Assembly (NCBI GenBank): GCA_002478685.1
Contig: DLPY01000015.1
Location: forward strand, 2,111 to 34,687
Reading direction: 5' to 3'
Length of the DNA stretch: 32,577 nt
From: Flavobacteriaceae bacterium UBA7446
GTDB taxonomy: Bacteria > Bacteroidota > Bacteroidia > Flavobacteriales > Flavobacteriaceae
Positions 31,052 through 32,577 of the stretch are shown piece after piece. The position numbers and the translations under genes are program-made. The notes beneath the pieces were generated by a model. It worked only from the letters and a program-made list of their open reading frames with translations, was not told where the DNA came from and ran no database searches. Position 1 is the first letter of the stretch, and each line of letters opens with the position of its first letter.

Positions 31052-32577
31052 AAGCTCTAAAAATTTGTTCCAAATTGTCTTCTGTATCATTGTCATATCT
31101 GTTTTTAATGTTATCTTTCCATTCGTTCCATGACGAGGTGTCGCGTAAAACATCTTCTATTTGTTCTATCGTATACCCTGAAACTTGGTCTCTTGTATCA
31201 ATATAGCCAAAGTTTGTTGCTTCTTGTCCACTCTCAAAATATTCATCAATCATATCGGTTACTACAAGGGTATAATCTTTAAGTCGAGTACTCCATCTTC
31301 TACCTTTATATTTGGGATATACCACTCTAGTAAGTTCCCATTGTACTCCTGTTGCCCAAGATTCTTTTACTTTTTTTGACAAATTATTATCATTCCATTT
31401 TCCTCGCCTTAACTCCCAATGGCTGGCATGAGCAAGTTCGTGAATGGTAGTAGCATAAATGTCGGAAGTATTATTTTGTGGATTATAAATATATATTCTA
31501 CTTAAAATACCAAACCACCTACAATCCTTGCAATGTTGCCCATTCAGTTTATCGTTTGTCTCGTACTTTGCGTTAATTTTCACTTTGCTTTTCCATGAAT
31601 AATTTTGTGGCGGTCTTTTTAATCCTTTAATATCTTTATAATAATAGTGGTGTGCTGCTCTAAATATTGTGGCGTAAAACTCTTGGGTGCCTCCTTTTAT
31701 GTTTAAGTTCCAATCTCCTTTTTTCTTAGGTCCTCGGTACTTTGCTGATGATAGCCATGACCATCTAATCGTAAAATCGTGTCTTTTCCATTTTATAAAA
31801 TATTTTGCAGGTCTTCTAAATCTACCGTCACAAGAGTAACGCCCTTGCGCATTGCTTATCCCGGTATGAGTTGTAAACCAACGCCTTGCCCTTACTCTTA
31901 CACCCTCAACAGGGACATAACCCCCATTGGTTTCAATCGTTTCGTACTTGTAAACGGCTCTTTTACATTGTTCAGCCAGTCCTCCTCCTGTACCACTAAA
32001 AGACTTATTAGTGTCTTCGTGGCAATTATAATACTCCCAATGGCTAAATAATCTTCGGGTAGTAGTAGACACAATATCATCATCCCAAACTTTAATCGTT
32101 CCGGCAGGTCGCCACTTACTTTTTCTTTTAAAAAACCTTGCTTGAATATCCGATTGATTATCTGTTGTATCATCTATTCCTTCACCTATATTATCAAGAT
32201 TATTCGTTATTCTTAACGCTTCGTCCACTAACGCTTCTATACTACCATCACTAGCATCAAAGGCAAGAGATGTTACTTTTCCTGCTTTGGTACTAGTTGG
32301 TTCTTCATTTTTATCCTCATCAGGTATAAAAAGTTCTTCAAGAATTTCACTTTCCACTTCGGGGGGTAGCACTTTATCTACTTTGACTGCACAATATTGA
32401 TACGTTGGCTGCCCTTCAGGGACTTCAGGATCCCTATAATCGCCACTTCCTTCTATAATTTCATAATCTAGCGGATGGCTATACAATATTAATGTGTTAT
32501 CGTTTTGAAGGATTGACAATTCTTCTTCGTTTTTGGGAATAAATTTTACATAAAGATGTGTTGGTTTAATATCAATC
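31044..32577 (-). CDS. Predicted zinc metallopeptidase (gluzincin-like), N-terminus cut by window
   Basis: The reading frame is open to the right edge, so the true start lies outside; 510 residues are visible. The first about 70 residues (HLYVKFIPKNEEELSILQND, YSHPLDYEI, QPTYQYCAVKVDKVLPPEV) match a domain I recall from uncharacterised Bacteroidota proteins. A region VPVEGVRVRARRWFTTHTGI followed by NAQGRYSC looks like a carboxypeptidase-regulatory Ig fold. HELAH at 31428-31442 is the zinc motif, with a possible third ligand Glu 22 residues after its last His (KESWATGVQW), as in gluzincins. Cys pairs (QHCKDCRW) suggest an exported protein, but its signal peptide is not in view. Its substrate is unknown. 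Confidence 0.8.
   Translation of the reverse strand, partial: IDIKPTHLYVKFIPKNEEELSILQNDNTLILYSHPLDYEIIEGSGDYRDPEVPEGQPTYQYCAVKVDKVLPPEVESEILEELFIPDEDKNEEPTSTKAGKVTSLAFDASDGSIEALVDEALRITNNLDNIGEGIDDTTDNQSDIQARFFKRKSKWRPAGTIKVWDDDIVSTTTRRLFSHWEYYNCHEDTNKSFSGTGGGLAEQCKRAVYKYETIETNGGYVPVEGVRVRARRWFTTHTGISNAQGRYSCDGRFRRPAKYFIKWKRHDFTIRWSWLSSAKYRGPKKKGDWNLNIKGGTQEFYATIFRAAHHYYYKDIKGLKRPPQNYSWKSKVKINAKYETNDKLNGQHCKDCRWFGILSRIYIYNPQNNTSDIYATTIHELAHASHWELRRGKWNDNNLSKKVKESWATGVQWELTRVVYPKYKGRRWSTRLKDYTLVVTDMIDEYFESGQEATNFGYIDTRDQVSGYTIEQIEDVLRDTSSWNEWKDNIKNRYDNDTEDNLEQIFRAYE

Noticed and set aside
31052..31153. Longer start of the lipoprotein gene at 31153
   Set aside because: It would put 34 residues in front of the signal peptide and overlap the metallopeptidase gene by over 100 bases.
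31779..32173. Open frames inside the metallopeptidase gene on both strands
   Set aside because: They are out-of-frame shadows without family-like sequence or start signals.
1..32577. CRISPR array, tRNA, IS element, prophage or defence island
   Set aside because: No regularly spaced repeats, tRNA cloverleaf, transposase, phage or restriction motifs could be found by reading; the genes are almost all core functions.

Overview
The window looks like a stretch of chromosome from a low-GC member of the Bacteroidota, most likely the order Flavobacteriales. This rests on several things: -7 boxes of the TAnnTTTG type in front of many genes, a 6S-Flavo RNA after zapA, tandem DUF368 genes beside aroE and a TPR gene, a fur-like/purA/OstA-like operon, and a TonB-dependent receptor with a carboxypeptidase-regulatory N-terminal domain. 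No tRNA, rRNA, IS element, prophage, CRISPR array or origin was seen. Most of the window is ordinary housekeeping sequence, densely packed, with many ATGA, TAATG and TGATG overlaps.

Layout. 1-4236: four glycosyltransferase genes (two GT4, two GT2; the first runs off the left edge), the end of a cell-surface polysaccharide region, with a roughly 350-bp gap that may hold a gene remnant. 4242-6918: dapD on the minus strand, diverging from a tight plus-strand set ruvX-def-mazG. 6915-14220: a long minus-strand run with a class III aminotransferase, a TPR protein, two tandem DUF368 membrane proteins, aroE and a DUF349 protein. 14226-17606: fur-like regulator, purA and an OstA-like protein, leading into the aminotransferase. 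17644-20664: a TrmH-type RNA methyltransferase followed by a bifunctional RelA/SpoT enzyme. 20767-24031 (plus): an orphan LytTR response regulator, ornithine aminotransferase and a cysteine desulfurase. 24028-28121 (minus): an M23 peptidase-like protein translationally coupled to a TonB-dependent receptor. 28216-28945 (plus): a small coiled-coil gene, zapA, a terminator and the 6S RNA. 28966-32577: a multi-pass membrane protein of unknown function, a mannose-6-phosphate-isomerase-like cupin, and at the right edge a predicted zinc metallopeptidase (incomplete at its N-terminus) overlapping a small lipoprotein gene.

Functions that fit together: envelope building (glycosyltransferases, DUF368 proteins that probably recycle undecaprenyl phosphate, DapD for diaminopimelate, OstA-like/LptA-type protein, M23 peptidase), cell division (ZapA with a candidate coiled-coil partner), and growth-state control (RelA/SpoT, 6S RNA, MazG, deformylase). 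The least understood parts are the metallopeptidase/lipoprotein pair, the 296-residue membrane protein, the DUF349 protein with an operator-like palindrome over its start codon, and the Fur-like regulator that lacks the usual structural-zinc cysteines. I see no clear anti-phage or other novel multi-gene system.
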